This document shows, in pieces, positions 44,391 to 53,150 of a stretch of 64,000 nt of DNA. Numbering within the stretch: position 1 is the first letter of the stretch; the number at the start of each line of letters is the position of its first letter. The notes under the pieces are model-generated. The model was not told the DNA's origin, did not search any database, and saw only the letters and a list, made by a program, of their open reading frames with translations. The translations under genes were made by a program, and so were the position numbers. This DNA is from Leucobacter komagatae (GTDB lineage: Bacteria; Actinomycetota; Actinomycetes; Actinomycetales; Microbacteriaceae): contig NZ_VFON01000001.1 in the NCBI RefSeq assembly GCF_006716085.1, forward strand, positions 3,228,531-3,292,530, read 5' to 3'.

Positions 44391-45320
44391 ATGATTGCCC
44401 CGACCGGACTGCCGTTCCTCTCAGCCGCGGACGTGCGCGCCCAGATCGACCCAGACACCGCGCGCGGCCTCATCGAGCGCGCGCTGCTGGAGGGCTTCGA
44501 CCCGGCCGATGACCCCGCGAGGCAGTCGGTTGACGCTGGGGCGGGGCACCTGCTGCTCATGCCGTCGAGCCTCGGGCAGTCGGTCGGGGTGAAGATCGCG
44601 TCGGTCTCGCCCGACAACCCTGCGAAGGGCAAGCCCCGCATTCAGGCCCTTTACCTGCTCATGGACGCTGAGACCCTCACTCCCCAGCTGCTCGTTGACG
44701 GGTCGGCGCTCACGGTGATCCGCACGCCCGCGACCACCGCGGTCGCGGTTGACAGGCTCGCGGAGCCCGACGCGCAGCGTCTCGTCGTGTTCGGTAGCGG
44801 GCCGCAGGCGATCGACCACGTCGTCGCCTTCTCGCGCATCCGCGAGCTCACCGACATCAAGCTTGTCGGGCGCAACCCCGAGCGCACCGCACCAGCGGTG
44901 GCGAAGCTCGCCGAGCTCGGGATCTCGGCGAGCGTCGGCACCCCCGCGGACGTCGCCGAAGCCGACATCGTGCTCTGCGCGACGTCGGCAAAAGACCCGG
45001 TGTTTGACGGTTCGCTCGTGCGCGACGGCGCCTGCGTTGCCGCGATGGGCTCGCACGAGCCCGACAGGCGCGAGATCCCGGGCGACCTCATGGGCCGCGC
45101 GCTCGTCGTCGTCGAAGACCAGGCGACCGCGCTGCGCGAGGCCGGCGACGTCATCATGGCGGCGGCCGAGGGGAACCTTGACGTCAACTCGATGCAGCCC
45201 CTCGCAGGCCTCGTGCGGGGCGAGATTGTGCGCGACCCCAGCCGCCCGAACGTCTTCAAGGGCACGGGTATGTCGTGGCAAGACCTTGCTGTCGCGTCGG
45301 GGCTGACGCCGCCCGCGTAG
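44391..45320 (+). CDS. Ornithine cyclodeaminase/mu-crystallin family (ketimine reductase-like)
   Basis: The 309-residue product has the OCD fold: GHLLLMPSSLGQSVGVKIASVSPDNPAKGKP early on, LTVIRTPATTAVAV, and the Rossmann motif VFGSGPQAIDHVVAF. Members reduce cyclic ketimines (delta-1-pyrroline-2-carboxylate to L-proline) or act as alanine dehydrogenase or ornithine cyclodeaminase. The ATG follows AAGGAG. After the D-amino-acid dehydrogenase it could reduce the imine formed, converting D- to L-imino acids (inference). Confidence 0.87.
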   Translation: MIAPTGLPFLSAADVRAQIDPDTARGLIERALLEGFDPADDPARQSVDAGAGHLLLMPSSLGQSVGVKIASVSPDNPAKGKPRIQALYLLMDAETLTPQLLVDGSALTVIRTPATTAVAVDRLAEPDAQRLVVFGSGPQAIDHVVAFSRIRELTDIKLVGRNPERTAPAVAKLAELGISASVGTPADVAEADIVLCATSAKDPVFDGSLVRDGACVAAMGSHEPDRREIPGDLMGRALVVVEDQATALREAGDVIMAAAEGNLDVNSMQPLAGLVRGEIVRDPSRPNVFKGTGMSWQDLAVASGLTPPA

Positions 45321-45353
45321 CTTCACCGACCGGAATCCTTGCGGGGCCCGCCG

Positions 45354-46376
45354 CTACTCGGTTGCCCCCACGCGAACGAGCATCTTGCCGGTGTTCGCGC
45401 CGCGCATCATCGCGAGGAACGCGTCGATGGTGTTGTCGATGCCGTCGACGATGGTTTCGTCGTAGGCGATCTTGCCCTCGCCAAACCACGCGGACATGCG
45501 TTCGGTGAACTCGGGCAGCTTGTCCCAGTGCGCACCGACGGTGAAGCCCTGCATCGTGAGTGCGCGAGTGATCATGTTCGCCATGTTCGAGGGGCCGACG
45601 GGGCGCTCGGTGGCGTTGTACGCGGCGATCGCACCGCAAAGCGCGAGCCTACCGCCGTCGTTCATCGCGGCGAGGGCGCCCTCGAGGTGGTCTCCGCCGA
45701 CGTTGTCGAAGAACACGTCGACCCCGTCGGGCGCTGCCTCTGCGAGCAGCTTTCGCACCGGGCCGTCTTTGTAGTTGAACGCCGCGTCGTAGCCGTACTT
45801 CTCGGTCAGCAGCGCCACCTTCTCTGGCGAGCCTGCCGACCCGACCACCCTGCCAGCGCCCAAGAGCTTCGCGATCTGGCCTGCGGCGGTGCCGACGGCG
45901 CCCGCGGCGCCCGAGATGAAGACGGTGTCGCCCTCGCGCAGGCCCGCGATGGTCGTGAGGCCGACGTAGGCGGTGAGCCCGGTCATGCCGAGCATGTGCA
46001 GGTGGACGGAGAGCGGTACTCCGGCGAGTTCGGGCAGTGCCCGGAACTTCGCGCCGTCGGCCTGCGCCACGTCGGTCCAGCCGTGCTGGTGCAAGACGGC
46101 GGTGCCGACGGGCAGTGAATCGTTCGCTGACTCGACGACCCTGCCGACGGCCCCGCCAGAGATCACGGCGCCGAGCTCGTAGGGCGCAACGTAGCTGCGG
46201 GCATCGCTCATGCGCCCGCGCATGTACGGGTCGACCGAGACGAACTCGTTGCGCACCCGCACCTCGCCAGGCGCGAGATCGCCGTACTCGACGGTAGCGG
46301 TCTCGAAGTCTTCGTGCACGGGCCAGCCTGTGGGGCGGCGGGCGAGGCGAATTTGGGTGCTCGTTGACTGACTCAT
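45354..46376 (-). CDS. Zinc-independent MDR-type NADP-dependent oxidoreductase
   Basis: The 340-residue product has the MDR cofactor motif GAAGAVGTAAGQIAKLLGAGRVVGSAGS, an N-terminal DPYMRGRMSDARSYVAPYELG, and FDNVGGDHLEGALAAM. These are hallmarks of the leukotriene-B4-dehydrogenase/curcumin-reductase group acting on enones and quinones. It lies 60 bp downstream of the DUF1304 gene on the same strand, so they share the TetR-controlled promoter. Confidence 0.9.
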   Translation of the reverse strand: MSQSTSTQIRLARRPTGWPVHEDFETATVEYGDLAPGEVRVRNEFVSVDPYMRGRMSDARSYVAPYELGAVISGGAVGRVVESANDSLPVGTAVLHQHGWTDVAQADGAKFRALPELAGVPLSVHLHMLGMTGLTAYVGLTTIAGLREGDTVFISGAAGAVGTAAGQIAKLLGAGRVVGSAGSPEKVALLTEKYGYDAAFNYKDGPVRKLLAEAAPDGVDVFFDNVGGDHLEGALAAMNDGGRLALCGAIAAYNATERPVGPSNMANMITRALTMQGFTVGAHWDKLPEFTERMSAWFGEGKIAYDETIVDGIDNTIDAFLAMMRGANTGKMLVRVGATE

Positions 46377-46436
46377 GTGTGCTCCTTTGTGAGGTGGGGT
46401 ACGTGAAAGCGGGAGGTGGATGCGGGGGCCGCCCGG

Positions 46437-46826
46437 CTACCCGAGGAGACCGATCGCCAGCGCGATGATGCCGAGCGCCGGCACGAGGCCCTGCTTCGCT
46501 GCGGCGCCAAGCTTGTCTGGTGACGAGAGGCCAAGCACGAGGCTTGCCGCGACCATAGAGCCCGCGCCTGTGAAGACCAGGGTTGCCCCCACGGGCACGT
46601 TGCCCAGCGCTACGACGACGATGCCGAGGAACACGGCGACCGCGAGAAACAGGTTGTAGAACCCCTGATTGAAGGCGAGCGTGCGCTGCGCCTCGGCCTG
46701 CTCGACGGTGCCCGTGCCAAACGTGCGGCGCGCCCGCGCGCTCGTCCAGGCGATGGATTCGAGGTAGAAGATGAACACGTGGATGAGTGCCGCAATACCG
46801 GTCAGCACAAGGCCTGTGATCATCAT
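46437..46826 (-). CDS. DUF1304 membrane protein
   Basis: The 129-residue product begins MMITGLVLTGIAALIHVFIFYLES and has the typical FGTGTVEQAEAQRTLAFNQGFYNLFLA of DUF1304 (four membrane segments). ATG 46826 is preferred over frames extending to 46922 because the upstream stretch is a promoter/operator. Function is unknown; its co-expression with an NADP oxidoreductase suggests stress or xenobiotic response. Confidence 0.85.
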   Translation of the reverse strand: MMITGLVLTGIAALIHVFIFYLESIAWTSARARRTFGTGTVEQAEAQRTLAFNQGFYNLFLAVAVFLGIVVVALGNVPVGATLVFTGAGSMVAASLVLGLSSPDKLGAAAKQGLVPALGIIALAIGLLG

Positions 46827-46880
46827 GGGTGGCTCGATTCTCTCGGTGAGCGCCGGCCGCGGGCCGCGTTCGCAAAATTC

Positions 46881-46922
46881 TGTAACGGTCAGTACAATAT
46901 AACGAGAGGGGCGTTCGCGCAA
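46881..46922. promoter_or_regulatory. Divergent TetR operator and promoter
   Basis: On the minus strand TTGCGC (46922-46917), a 17-bp spacer and TATTGT (46899-46894) form a promoter for the DUF1304/oxidoreductase operon. TGTAACGGTCAGTACA (46881-46896), with TGTA/TACA ends, overlaps the -10 and is the probable TetR operator. The TetR gene begins at 46941 on the other strand. Confidence 0.6.
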
Positions 46923-46940
46923 TCATTTTGAGGAGACAGT

Positions 46941-47534
46941 ATGGGTCGCACGCAGCAGTTCGACACCGCGGAGGTCGTGCGCGCGGCTCGAGGCGTGTTC
47001 TGGGCGAACGGGTACGAAGCGAGCTCGATCCCTGACCTCGAATCGGCCACGGGGCTGAAGCGCTCGAGCATCTACCACGCGTTCGGGTCGAAGCAGGGGC
47101 TGTTTGAGACCGTCATCGAGAGCTACCTGACCGAGGTCATCCGCCCCCGGCTCGCGCCGCTCACCGCCCCAACGGTCGCCGCGGGCGCGCTCGAGGGGTA
47201 CCTCGCCGGGCTGCGCGCGGCGCTCCTCGATGCGGGCACGACGGCCGCGACGAGCGGTTGCCTGCTCGTGAACGCTGCGGGCGCGCCGATCTCGCAGGAC
47301 GCCACCGTCTCACGGGTCATCGCCGACTATCGGGCTGAGCTGCGGGGAGCCTTCGCGAACGGCGTCGCCGCCAGGTTTCCGGCAGCGGCCGACACCGAGG
47401 TGGCCGTGCTTGCCGATGTCTGCACGGGCCTCGTGATCGCTGCCGTCGCGCTCGTGCGCGTCACCCCGGATGCGGCGGTCGCGAGCATCGACGCCGCGCT
47501 CGCGCTCATCGGCGAGCGCGCCGCACAGGGCTGA
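46941..47534 (+). CDS. TetR/AcrR family transcriptional regulator
   Basis: The 197-residue product has the TetR HTH (SSIPDLESATGLKRSSIYHAFGSKQGLFETVIESYL, about 25-60) and a TetR_C-type ligand domain. The ATG follows GAGGAGA. The divergent layout with a palindrome overlapping the opposing promoter suggests it represses the oxidoreductase/DUF1304 pair and is relieved by a small electrophile or drug (inference). Confidence 0.92.
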   Translation: MGRTQQFDTAEVVRAARGVFWANGYEASSIPDLESATGLKRSSIYHAFGSKQGLFETVIESYLTEVIRPRLAPLTAPTVAAGALEGYLAGLRAALLDAGTTAATSGCLLVNAAGAPISQDATVSRVIADYRAELRGAFANGVAARFPAAADTEVAVLADVCTGLVIAAVALVRVTPDAAVASIDAALALIGERAAQG

Positions 47535-47597
47535 GGGCTGCAGGGCTGAGGTCACAGGGCCGCGACGCAGCGCGCCAGCACGCCGACACTCCGGCGC

Positions 47598-47628
47598 TTG
47601 ACCCGACCGCTGGGTTCGTCGCTATGCT
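47598..47628 (+). promoter_or_regulatory. Promoter of the thiamine-uptake operon
   Basis: TTGACC (47598-47603) and TATGCT (47623-47628; or GCTATG with 17-bp spacing) precede the riboswitch, giving a start near 47634. Confidence 0.5.
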
Positions 47629-47645
47629 GAGGGTTCCAGTACACA

Positions 47646-47738
47646 TCCGCTGGGGGGGCCCGAACGGGCTGAGATTTGCCGAATGAGGCGAACCACCCCA
47701 GGAACCTGATCTCGTTAGCACGAGCGGAGGGAAGCGGT
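47646..47738 (+). ncRNA. TPP riboswitch (THI element)
   Basis: The conserved pieces are in order: P1 strand CCGCT (47647-47651), GGGCTGAGATT, AACCTGATCTCGTTAGCACGAGCGGAGGGAAG, and P1 closing strand AGCGG (47733-47737). The RBS GGAGGGAAG is part of the conserved 3' strand, so ligand binding should hide it and shut off translation of the downstream gene. Confidence 0.93.
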
Positions 47739-47742
47739 CACT

Positions 47743-48039
47743 ATGTTGATCCATGTTCATGTCTCACCCACTCCCATGGGAGACGAAAACGGTCGGTACA
47801 GCTGCGTCGAAGGCGCGATTCGCGTCATCGAGCAGAGCGGCCTCGAATACGAGGTCGGCGCGCTCGGCACGACCATTCAGGGACCGGCTGACGAGCTGTG
47901 GCCGCTCATGCGCGAGCTGCACGACGCGACGCTTACGGCCGGGGCCGATCGCGTGATGACGCACTTCCGCATCCTCGAAGCGAAGGACGACGTCATCGAA
48001 GCCTCGATGACCGACCTCGCCGCCCGCATCACGCACTAG
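47743..48039 (+). CDS. Thiamine-binding YkoF/MTH1187-type protein
   Basis: The 98-residue product (MLIHVHVSPTPMGDENG; IEQSGLEYEVGALGTTIQGPADELWPLM) belongs to the MTH1187/YkoF family of thiamine-binding domain proteins. It lies directly behind a TPP riboswitch and in front of a thiamine-precursor-type ABC importer, so it may bind thiamine or hydroxymethylpyrimidine in the cytoplasm. Confidence 0.85.
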   Translation: MLIHVHVSPTPMGDENGRYSCVEGAIRVIEQSGLEYEVGALGTTIQGPADELWPLMRELHDATLTAGADRVMTHFRILEAKDDVIEASMTDLAARITH

Positions 48040-48052
48040 CCCGCCGGCCGCC

Positions 48053-48826
48053 GTGAGAATCCTCACGCGGCAGATCCTCCCCGTGTTCCTCGCCGTCGCA
48101 GGCCTGGTGCTCGCGTGGGGTCTGCTCGTGCGCTTCACAGGCGTGCCCGCGTACCTCATCCCGTCGCCCTCAAGCGTGTGGGCGGCGGGCTGGGGCGATC
48201 GGGCGCTGCTCGGCTCGCACCTCGCCGCGACGCTCAAGATCGCGCTCTCGGGTTTCGCGCTCGGGGCGCTCGGTGGCGTCGCGATCGGGATCGCGCTTGG
48301 CCTGTCCGCCACCCTGCGACGGGCGGCAGAACCGCTGCTCATCGCGAGCCAGGCGATCCCGCCCGTCGTGCTCGCGCCGATCCTCATCTCTGCGATGGGG
48401 TTCGGGGCGTTCCCGAAGATCCTTGTCGTGGCGCTCGGCGCGTTCTTCCCGATCGCGATTAGCGCGAGCGCGGCGATGCGCGACGCCGACAGGTACCTCG
48501 TCGACCTGCTGGTTTCGATGGGTGCGTCACCGTTCACGGTGCTGCGCCGGGTGAGGCTGCCGGGGGCGATCCCCGCGATCGTCGCGGGTGCGAAGGTCGC
48601 CGCGAGCTACGTCGTGTTTAGCGCAATCATCGCCGAGTGGATGGGCTCCTCCATCGGGCTCGGCGTCTACCTCCAACGTTCACAGGCGAGTTACCGGATG
48701 GATCAGCTCTTCGCCGCGGTCGGCGTCATCGCCGTGCTCGGCGTGCTGCTCTTCTGGCTCGCATCCCTGATCGGCGACACCGTGCTGGCGCGGTTCCGAT
48801 CCACACCCAACAGAAAGGGCGTCTAA
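48053..48826 (+). CDS. ABC permease of the thiamine/HMP importer (ThiX type)
   Basis: The 257-residue permease starts at GTG 48053 and has about six membrane spans and an EAA-type loop near residues 155-175 (FTVLRRVRLPGAIPAIVAG). It is related to nitrate/sulfonate/ThiX permeases. The position behind the TPP riboswitch points to uptake of thiamine or its pyrimidine precursor. Confidence 0.88.
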   Translation: MRILTRQILPVFLAVAGLVLAWGLLVRFTGVPAYLIPSPSSVWAAGWGDRALLGSHLAATLKIALSGFALGALGGVAIGIALGLSATLRRAAEPLLIASQAIPPVVLAPILISAMGFGAFPKILVVALGAFFPIAISASAAMRDADRYLVDLLVSMGASPFTVLRRVRLPGAIPAIVAGAKVAASYVVFSAIIAEWMGSSIGLGVYLQRSQASYRMDQLFAAVGVIAVLGVLLFWLASLIGDTVLARFRSTPNRKGV

Positions 48827-48828
48827 CC

Positions 48829-49935
48829 ATGGCCGCTCACACAAAGACCACGAAGACCACAAAGCTCTCGAAGGCCGCAACCGCCACGACCGCGACCGCC
48901 GCGCGCCGCACCGGGGTCGCCGCGGCACTCGCAGGCTCGCTGCTGCTCGCGGGCTGCGCCGCGTCGGGCCCCGGGGCAAACGGGGGCGGTGGCACCGACG
49001 GCGGCTCGGCCGCCGGGGGAACCGCGCTCACCCCCGTCACGCTTATGCTCAACTGGACGCCGAATGCGCACCACGCGGGCATCTACTACGCGAAGGATCA
49101 CGGGCTGTACGAGGAGGCCGGTCTCGACGTTGAGATCCTTGAACCGGGCGACGGGATCGGGGCCGATGCCTCGGTCGCCGAGGGCCGCGCAGAGTTCGGC
49201 ATCTCGCAGGCCGAGTCGCTGCTGCCCGCGCGCGCGGCCGGGATGGACCTCGAGGCGGTCGCGACGCTCCTGCCCGTGAACGACTCGGTGCTCATGGGCG
49301 TGAAGCGCTCGGGCTTCAGCGAGAAACTGAGCTCGCTCGCCGGCCTCACCTACGGCGGTTACGGCGGGGCGCTCGAGACCGAGATTATGTCGGCGCTCAC
49401 GACCTGCGGCGGCGGGGACCCAAAGGAGGTCGAATTCATCGAGATCGGTAACGTCGATTACCTCGCGGGCCTCGAACAGGGCAAGTTTGACGTGACCTGG
49501 GTCTTCGGCGGCTGGGACGCGCAGCGCGCGAAGGCCGCAGCCGACGACGTGGTGATTCTGCCGATGGCCGACCACCAAGACTGCATCCCGAACTGGTACA
49601 CGCCCGTGATCGTTGGCAACGCCACGAACATGGCGAAGGATCCGGCGACCGCGGAAGCCTTCCTCAACGCAACGAGCCGAGGCTACGACGAGGTCGTGCG
49701 TGACCCCGCCGCGGGCGCCAAGGCGCTCCTTGAAGCCGCGCCCGAGCTCGACGAGGGGCTCGTGGAACGCGCGGTCGCCTACTACGCGCCCCGCTTCACC
49801 GCCCAGGGGAAGTTTGGCGAGATGGACGAGACGGTGTGGCAGACCTTCACCGACTTCCTCGTGCAGGCGAAAATGCTCGACGACGCCTCGCCCGTCGAGG
49901 GAGCATGGACCAACGAGTACCTGCCGGGCGACTAG
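48829..49935 (+). CDS. ABC solute-binding lipoprotein, NMT1/THI5-like (ThiY type)
   Basis: The 368-residue product has a lipobox (AGSLLLAGC, Cys about residue 43) and the NMT1/THI5 core (TLMLNWTPNAHHAGIYYAKDHGLYEEAGLDVEIL), recognised in ThiY proteins that bind formylaminopyrimidine/HMP. ATG 48829 follows AGAAAGG and is 2 bp past the permease stop. It would deliver a thiamine precursor to the permease. Confidence 0.9.
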   Translation: MAAHTKTTKTTKLSKAATATTATAARRTGVAAALAGSLLLAGCAASGPGANGGGGTDGGSAAGGTALTPVTLMLNWTPNAHHAGIYYAKDHGLYEEAGLDVEILEPGDGIGADASVAEGRAEFGISQAESLLPARAAGMDLEAVATLLPVNDSVLMGVKRSGFSEKLSSLAGLTYGGYGGALETEIMSALTTCGGGDPKEVEFIEIGNVDYLAGLEQGKFDVTWVFGGWDAQRAKAAADDVVILPMADHQDCIPNWYTPVIVGNATNMAKDPATAEAFLNATSRGYDEVVRDPAAGAKALLEAAPELDEGLVERAVAYYAPRFTAQGKFGEMDETVWQTFTDFLVQAKMLDDASPVEGAWTNEYLPGD

Positions 49936-49936
49936 C

Positions 49937-50716
49937 GTGAGCACCCTCAGGGTCGAGTCGATCTCGCACGCGTTCCCGCAGCCCGGCGCGGGCTGGTTCT
50001 CGCGCCGGGGGCGCGGCGTGCCCGTGCTCGAGGACGTCTCGTTTGAGGCCGAGGCCGGCACACTGACGGCCATCCTCGGGCCGAGCGGCTGCGGGAAATC
50101 GACGCTGCTTAGGCTACTCGCGGGCCTCGAGGCCCCGACCTCCGGGCGAGCGCTCCTCGGCGGGGCGCAGCTGTCGGGCAAGCCCGGCGGGGTCGCGTAT
50201 CACCCGCAGCGCGACGCCCTGCTCCCGTGGCTGCGGGTGCTCGACAACGCGACGCTCGGGGCGGAGACCTGCGGCCGCGACCGCGCTACGGCGAGGGCGG
50301 AGGCGCTCGCGCTGCTTGAACGCTTCGGGCTCGCGGGGAACGCCGAGGCGTGGCCCGACGAGCTGTCGGGCGGCATGCGCCAGCGGGTCGCGCTCATGCG
50401 CACCTTCCTGATGCCGCAAAAGGTGCTCGCGCTCGACGAGCCGCTCGGCGCGCTCGACGCCCTCACCCGGAGACAGCTGCAGCACTGGCTCACGGGCATC
50501 GTGGCGAGCGACGGTCGGCCGATCCTGCTCGTCACGCACGACATTGACGAGGCGCTGCTGCTCGCCGATCGGATCCTCGTCTTGAGCGCGCGGCCCGGGC
50601 GCATCGTGCACGTCGAAGAGCGACCCGACGCGGCGACCAGGCTGCGCGAGCACGATGACGGGGGCGACCGCGGGGCCGCGCGCAGGCTGCTCGGCTGGCT
50701 CGGCGGCAGTGCGTAA
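49937..50716 (+). CDS. ABC ATP-binding protein of the thiamine/HMP importer (ThiZ type)
   Basis: The 259-residue ATPase has Walker A GPSGCGKST, signature LSGGMRQRVALMRTF, Walker B LALDEPLGALD and H-loop LVTHDIDEALLLAD. GTG 49937 is one base past the previous stop. It completes the importer with the ThiX and ThiY type genes. Confidence 0.9.
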   Translation: MSTLRVESISHAFPQPGAGWFSRRGRGVPVLEDVSFEAEAGTLTAILGPSGCGKSTLLRLLAGLEAPTSGRALLGGAQLSGKPGGVAYHPQRDALLPWLRVLDNATLGAETCGRDRATARAEALALLERFGLAGNAEAWPDELSGGMRQRVALMRTFLMPQKVLALDEPLGALDALTRRQLQHWLTGIVASDGRPILLVTHDIDEALLLADRILVLSARPGRIVHVEERPDAATRLREHDDGGDRGAARRLLGWLGGSA

Positions 50717-50722
50717 GCTGGC

Positions 50723-52381
50723 ATGATGACTGCAACTCTCGTCGCCCAGGCGATCGCGGGCGGATACGCGCACCGCACCCTCTTCGAAGACCTCGACCTC
50801 ACTGTCGCCCCGGGCGATGTCGTCGGGGTCGTCGGGGTGAACGGCGCCGGGAAGTCGACGCTGCTGCGCATCCTCGGGGGCGAGCTCGTGCCCCAGTCGG
50901 GCACCGTGCAGCTCGCGCCGCAGGACGCGTTCGTCGGCTGGCTGCCGCAGGAGCACGAGCGCGTCGCGGGCGAGACCGTCGCCGCCTACGTCGCCAGGCG
51001 CACCGGCTGCGCGCAGGCGACGGTCGAGATGGACCGGGCGGCGGAGGCCCTCGGAGACCCCGCCGCGCAGGGAGCGGGGGATCCGGATCCCGCAGACGTG
51101 TACTCCGCGGCGCTCGACCGGTGGCTCGCGAGCGGCGCGGCCGACCTCGAAGAACGCCTCCCGGCCGTGCTCGCCGAGCTGGGTCTGGGGCTCGCCCCCG
51201 AGGCGCTCATGACCTCGCTGTCGGGCGGCCAGGCAGCGCGCGTCGGCCTCGCCGCGCTGCTCCTGTCGCGGTTCGACATCGTGCTGCTCGACGAGCCGAC
51301 GAACGACCTCGACCTCGATGGCCTTGAGCGGCTCGAGGGCTTCGTACAGGGGTTGCGCGGCGGCGCGGTGCTCGTGAGCCACGACCGCGAGTTTCTCGCG
51401 CGCTGCGTGACGAAGGTGCTCGAGCTCGACCTCGCCCAGAACAGCAACCGGGTGTTCGGCGGCGGCTACGACGCGTACCTCGAGGAGCGCGAGATCGTCC
51501 GCCAGCACAAGCGCGACGACTACGAGGAGTTCGCCGCGAAGAAAGCAGACCTCGTATCGCGGGCCCGCACGCAGCGCGAGTGGTCAAGCCAGGGCGTGAG
51601 AAATGCGATGAAGAAGGCGCCCGATAACGACAAGATTCGCCGCGCGGCGTCGATGGAATCGAGCGAGAAGCAGGCGCAGAAGGTGCGGCAGATGGAGAGC
51701 CGCATTAGGCGCCTCGAAGAGGTCGAGGAGCCGCGCAAGGAGTGGCAGCTCGAGTTCACCATCGGGCAGGCGCCCCGGTCGAGCTCCGTCGTCGCGACGC
51801 TGAACGGCGCGGTCGCCAGGCAGGGCGACTTCACGCTCGGGCCGGTGTCGCTGCAGCTCAACGCGGGGGAGCGGGTCGGCATCACGGGGCCGAACGGCGC
51901 CGGGAAGTCGACGCTGCTCCGGCTGCTCCTCGGCAGGCAGGAGCCCGACTCGGGGAGCGCCGCGCTCGGCACGTCGGTCGCGATCGGTGAAATCGACCAG
52001 GCCCGATCGCTGTTTGCGGGCAGTGAGCCGCTCGCCGACGCGTTTGAGGCGCTCGTGCCCGAGATGACGTCGGCGGATGTGCGCACACTGCTCGCGAAGT
52101 TCGGGTTGAAGGCCGACCACGTGCTCCGCCCGGCGGGTGACCTGTCGCCAGGTGAGCGCACCCGCGCCGGGCTGGCGCTGCTGCAGGCGCGCGGGGTGAA
52201 CGTGCTCGTGCTCGACGAGCCGACGAACCACCTCGACCTGCCCGCGATTGAGCAGCTCGAGCAAGCGCTCGAAAGCTACGAGGGCGCGCTGCTGCTCGTC
52301 ACGCACGATCGGCGCATGCTGAACACGGTGCGGCTCGACCGCCGCTGGCACGTCGAGGCGGGCGGCGTCGTAGAGCTGTAG
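50723..52381 (+). CDS. ABC-F family ATP-binding protein
   Basis: The 552-residue product has two ATPase cores. The first has GVNGAGKST, LSGGQAARVGLAALLL and LLDEPTNDLDLDGL; the second has GPNGAGKST, LSPGERTRAGLALL and LVLDEPTNHLDL. The helical linker in between (about 240-330, KKADLVSRARTQREW, EKQAQKVRQMESRIRRLEE) is typical of ABC-F proteins, which act on ribosomes and lack membrane domains. It starts 6 bp after the importer operon (ATG 50723 or 50726) and is probably a translation factor, not a transporter. Confidence 0.9.
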   Translation: MMTATLVAQAIAGGYAHRTLFEDLDLTVAPGDVVGVVGVNGAGKSTLLRILGGELVPQSGTVQLAPQDAFVGWLPQEHERVAGETVAAYVARRTGCAQATVEMDRAAEALGDPAAQGAGDPDPADVYSAALDRWLASGAADLEERLPAVLAELGLGLAPEALMTSLSGGQAARVGLAALLLSRFDIVLLDEPTNDLDLDGLERLEGFVQGLRGGAVLVSHDREFLARCVTKVLELDLAQNSNRVFGGGYDAYLEEREIVRQHKRDDYEEFAAKKADLVSRARTQREWSSQGVRNAMKKAPDNDKIRRAASMESSEKQAQKVRQMESRIRRLEEVEEPRKEWQLEFTIGQAPRSSSVVATLNGAVARQGDFTLGPVSLQLNAGERVGITGPNGAGKSTLLRLLLGRQEPDSGSAALGTSVAIGEIDQARSLFAGSEPLADAFEALVPEMTSADVRTLLAKFGLKADHVLRPAGDLSPGERTRAGLALLQARGVNVLVLDEPTNHLDLPAIEQLEQALESYEGALLLVTHDRRMLNTVRLDRRWHVEAGGVVEL

Positions 52382-52527
52382 GGGGCGCGAGGGTGCTGAG
52401 CCGCGGGGCCGCTGGGCTGTGGCGTCAACCTGGGTGCCAGATCAGACGTGTCAAGGAAAGGCTGTTAGGATTTCGCAGAGAACGCGGGCCTGAGCGGCCC
52501 GCCGCCGAAGCTCAAGCAGGAGAGTCA

Positions 52528-52974
52528 ATGGCTATCGCGAACACCGAGACCGCACCCGCAGGCGTCGAAACAGCGACTCCCGAGGCGGTGGCGCCGGAGG
52601 TCAAACGCTCGGCTGCTGACCGGTTCATGCGCCGCCTCCTGCGCGTCGAGGGCGCGAAGAAGACGCCGTTCATCAACCGTGATGCGCACCGTAACTTCCG
52701 CGTCGCGCTCATCATCTCGGGCGTGCGCTGCCTCATCACCTACCTGCTGATCCCGATCCTCGTGCCCATCCTCGGCGTCGCCGGCGTGCTCGCCGCGCCC
52801 ATCGGCATCGCGCTGTGCGTCGTCGCAGCGGTGAACGGCGTCGTGAGCGTGCGCCGTTTCTGGATCAGCGATCACCGCGGCAAGTGGATGTACACCTGGT
52901 TCATCGTGATCGTGTTCGTCATCCTCACGGTCGCGATGGTCTCCGATATCGCACGGATTGTGAGCCCCGCATGA
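52528..52974 (+). CDS. Small membrane protein of unknown function
   Basis: The 148-residue product has a Glu/Ala-rich start, a basic amphipathic segment (FMRRLLRVEGAKKTPFINRDAHRNFRVALII) and two to three hydrophobic segments (about 70-90, 92-112 and 122-142). It resembles widely conserved actinobacterial small membrane proteins of unknown function. The ATG follows CAGGAGA. It overlaps the next gene by 4 bases. Confidence 0.75.
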   Translation: MAIANTETAPAGVETATPEAVAPEVKRSAADRFMRRLLRVEGAKKTPFINRDAHRNFRVALIISGVRCLITYLLIPILVPILGVAGVLAAPIGIALCVVAAVNGVVSVRRFWISDHRGKWMYTWFIVIVFVILTVAMVSDIARIVSPA

Positions 52975-53150
52975 CCCCGAACGACAGCACCCAGCCCGAC
53001 ACCGCAGAGCGCGGTAGCGTTCAGCCCGAGGCCGAACTCGTCGACGACAACCCCGAGCAGGTCCCCGCGAAAGCCTGGGTGACGATGGCGATCTTCGCGG
53101 TGTTCGTGATCGCCTTCGGCACCTGCGCGTCGACCTTCATGTTCAACTAG
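52971..53150 (+). CDS. Small single-TM protein, partner of the previous gene
   Basis: The 59-residue product has an acidic, polar N-terminus and one transmembrane helix (AWVTMAIFAVFVIAFGTCASTFMF, about 33-57). It is coupled by an ATGA overlap to the gene before. It overlaps the 3' end of the convergent symporter gene by 4 bases. Confidence 0.7.
   Translation: MTPNDSTQPDTAERGSVQPEAELVDDNPEQVPAKAWVTMAIFAVFVIAFGTCASTFMFN

Noticed and set aside
45649..46926. 425-codon minus-strand ORF across the oxidoreductase and DUF1304 genes
   Set aside because: It is a shifted frame of these two genes and of the promoter region; both real genes have clear family motifs.
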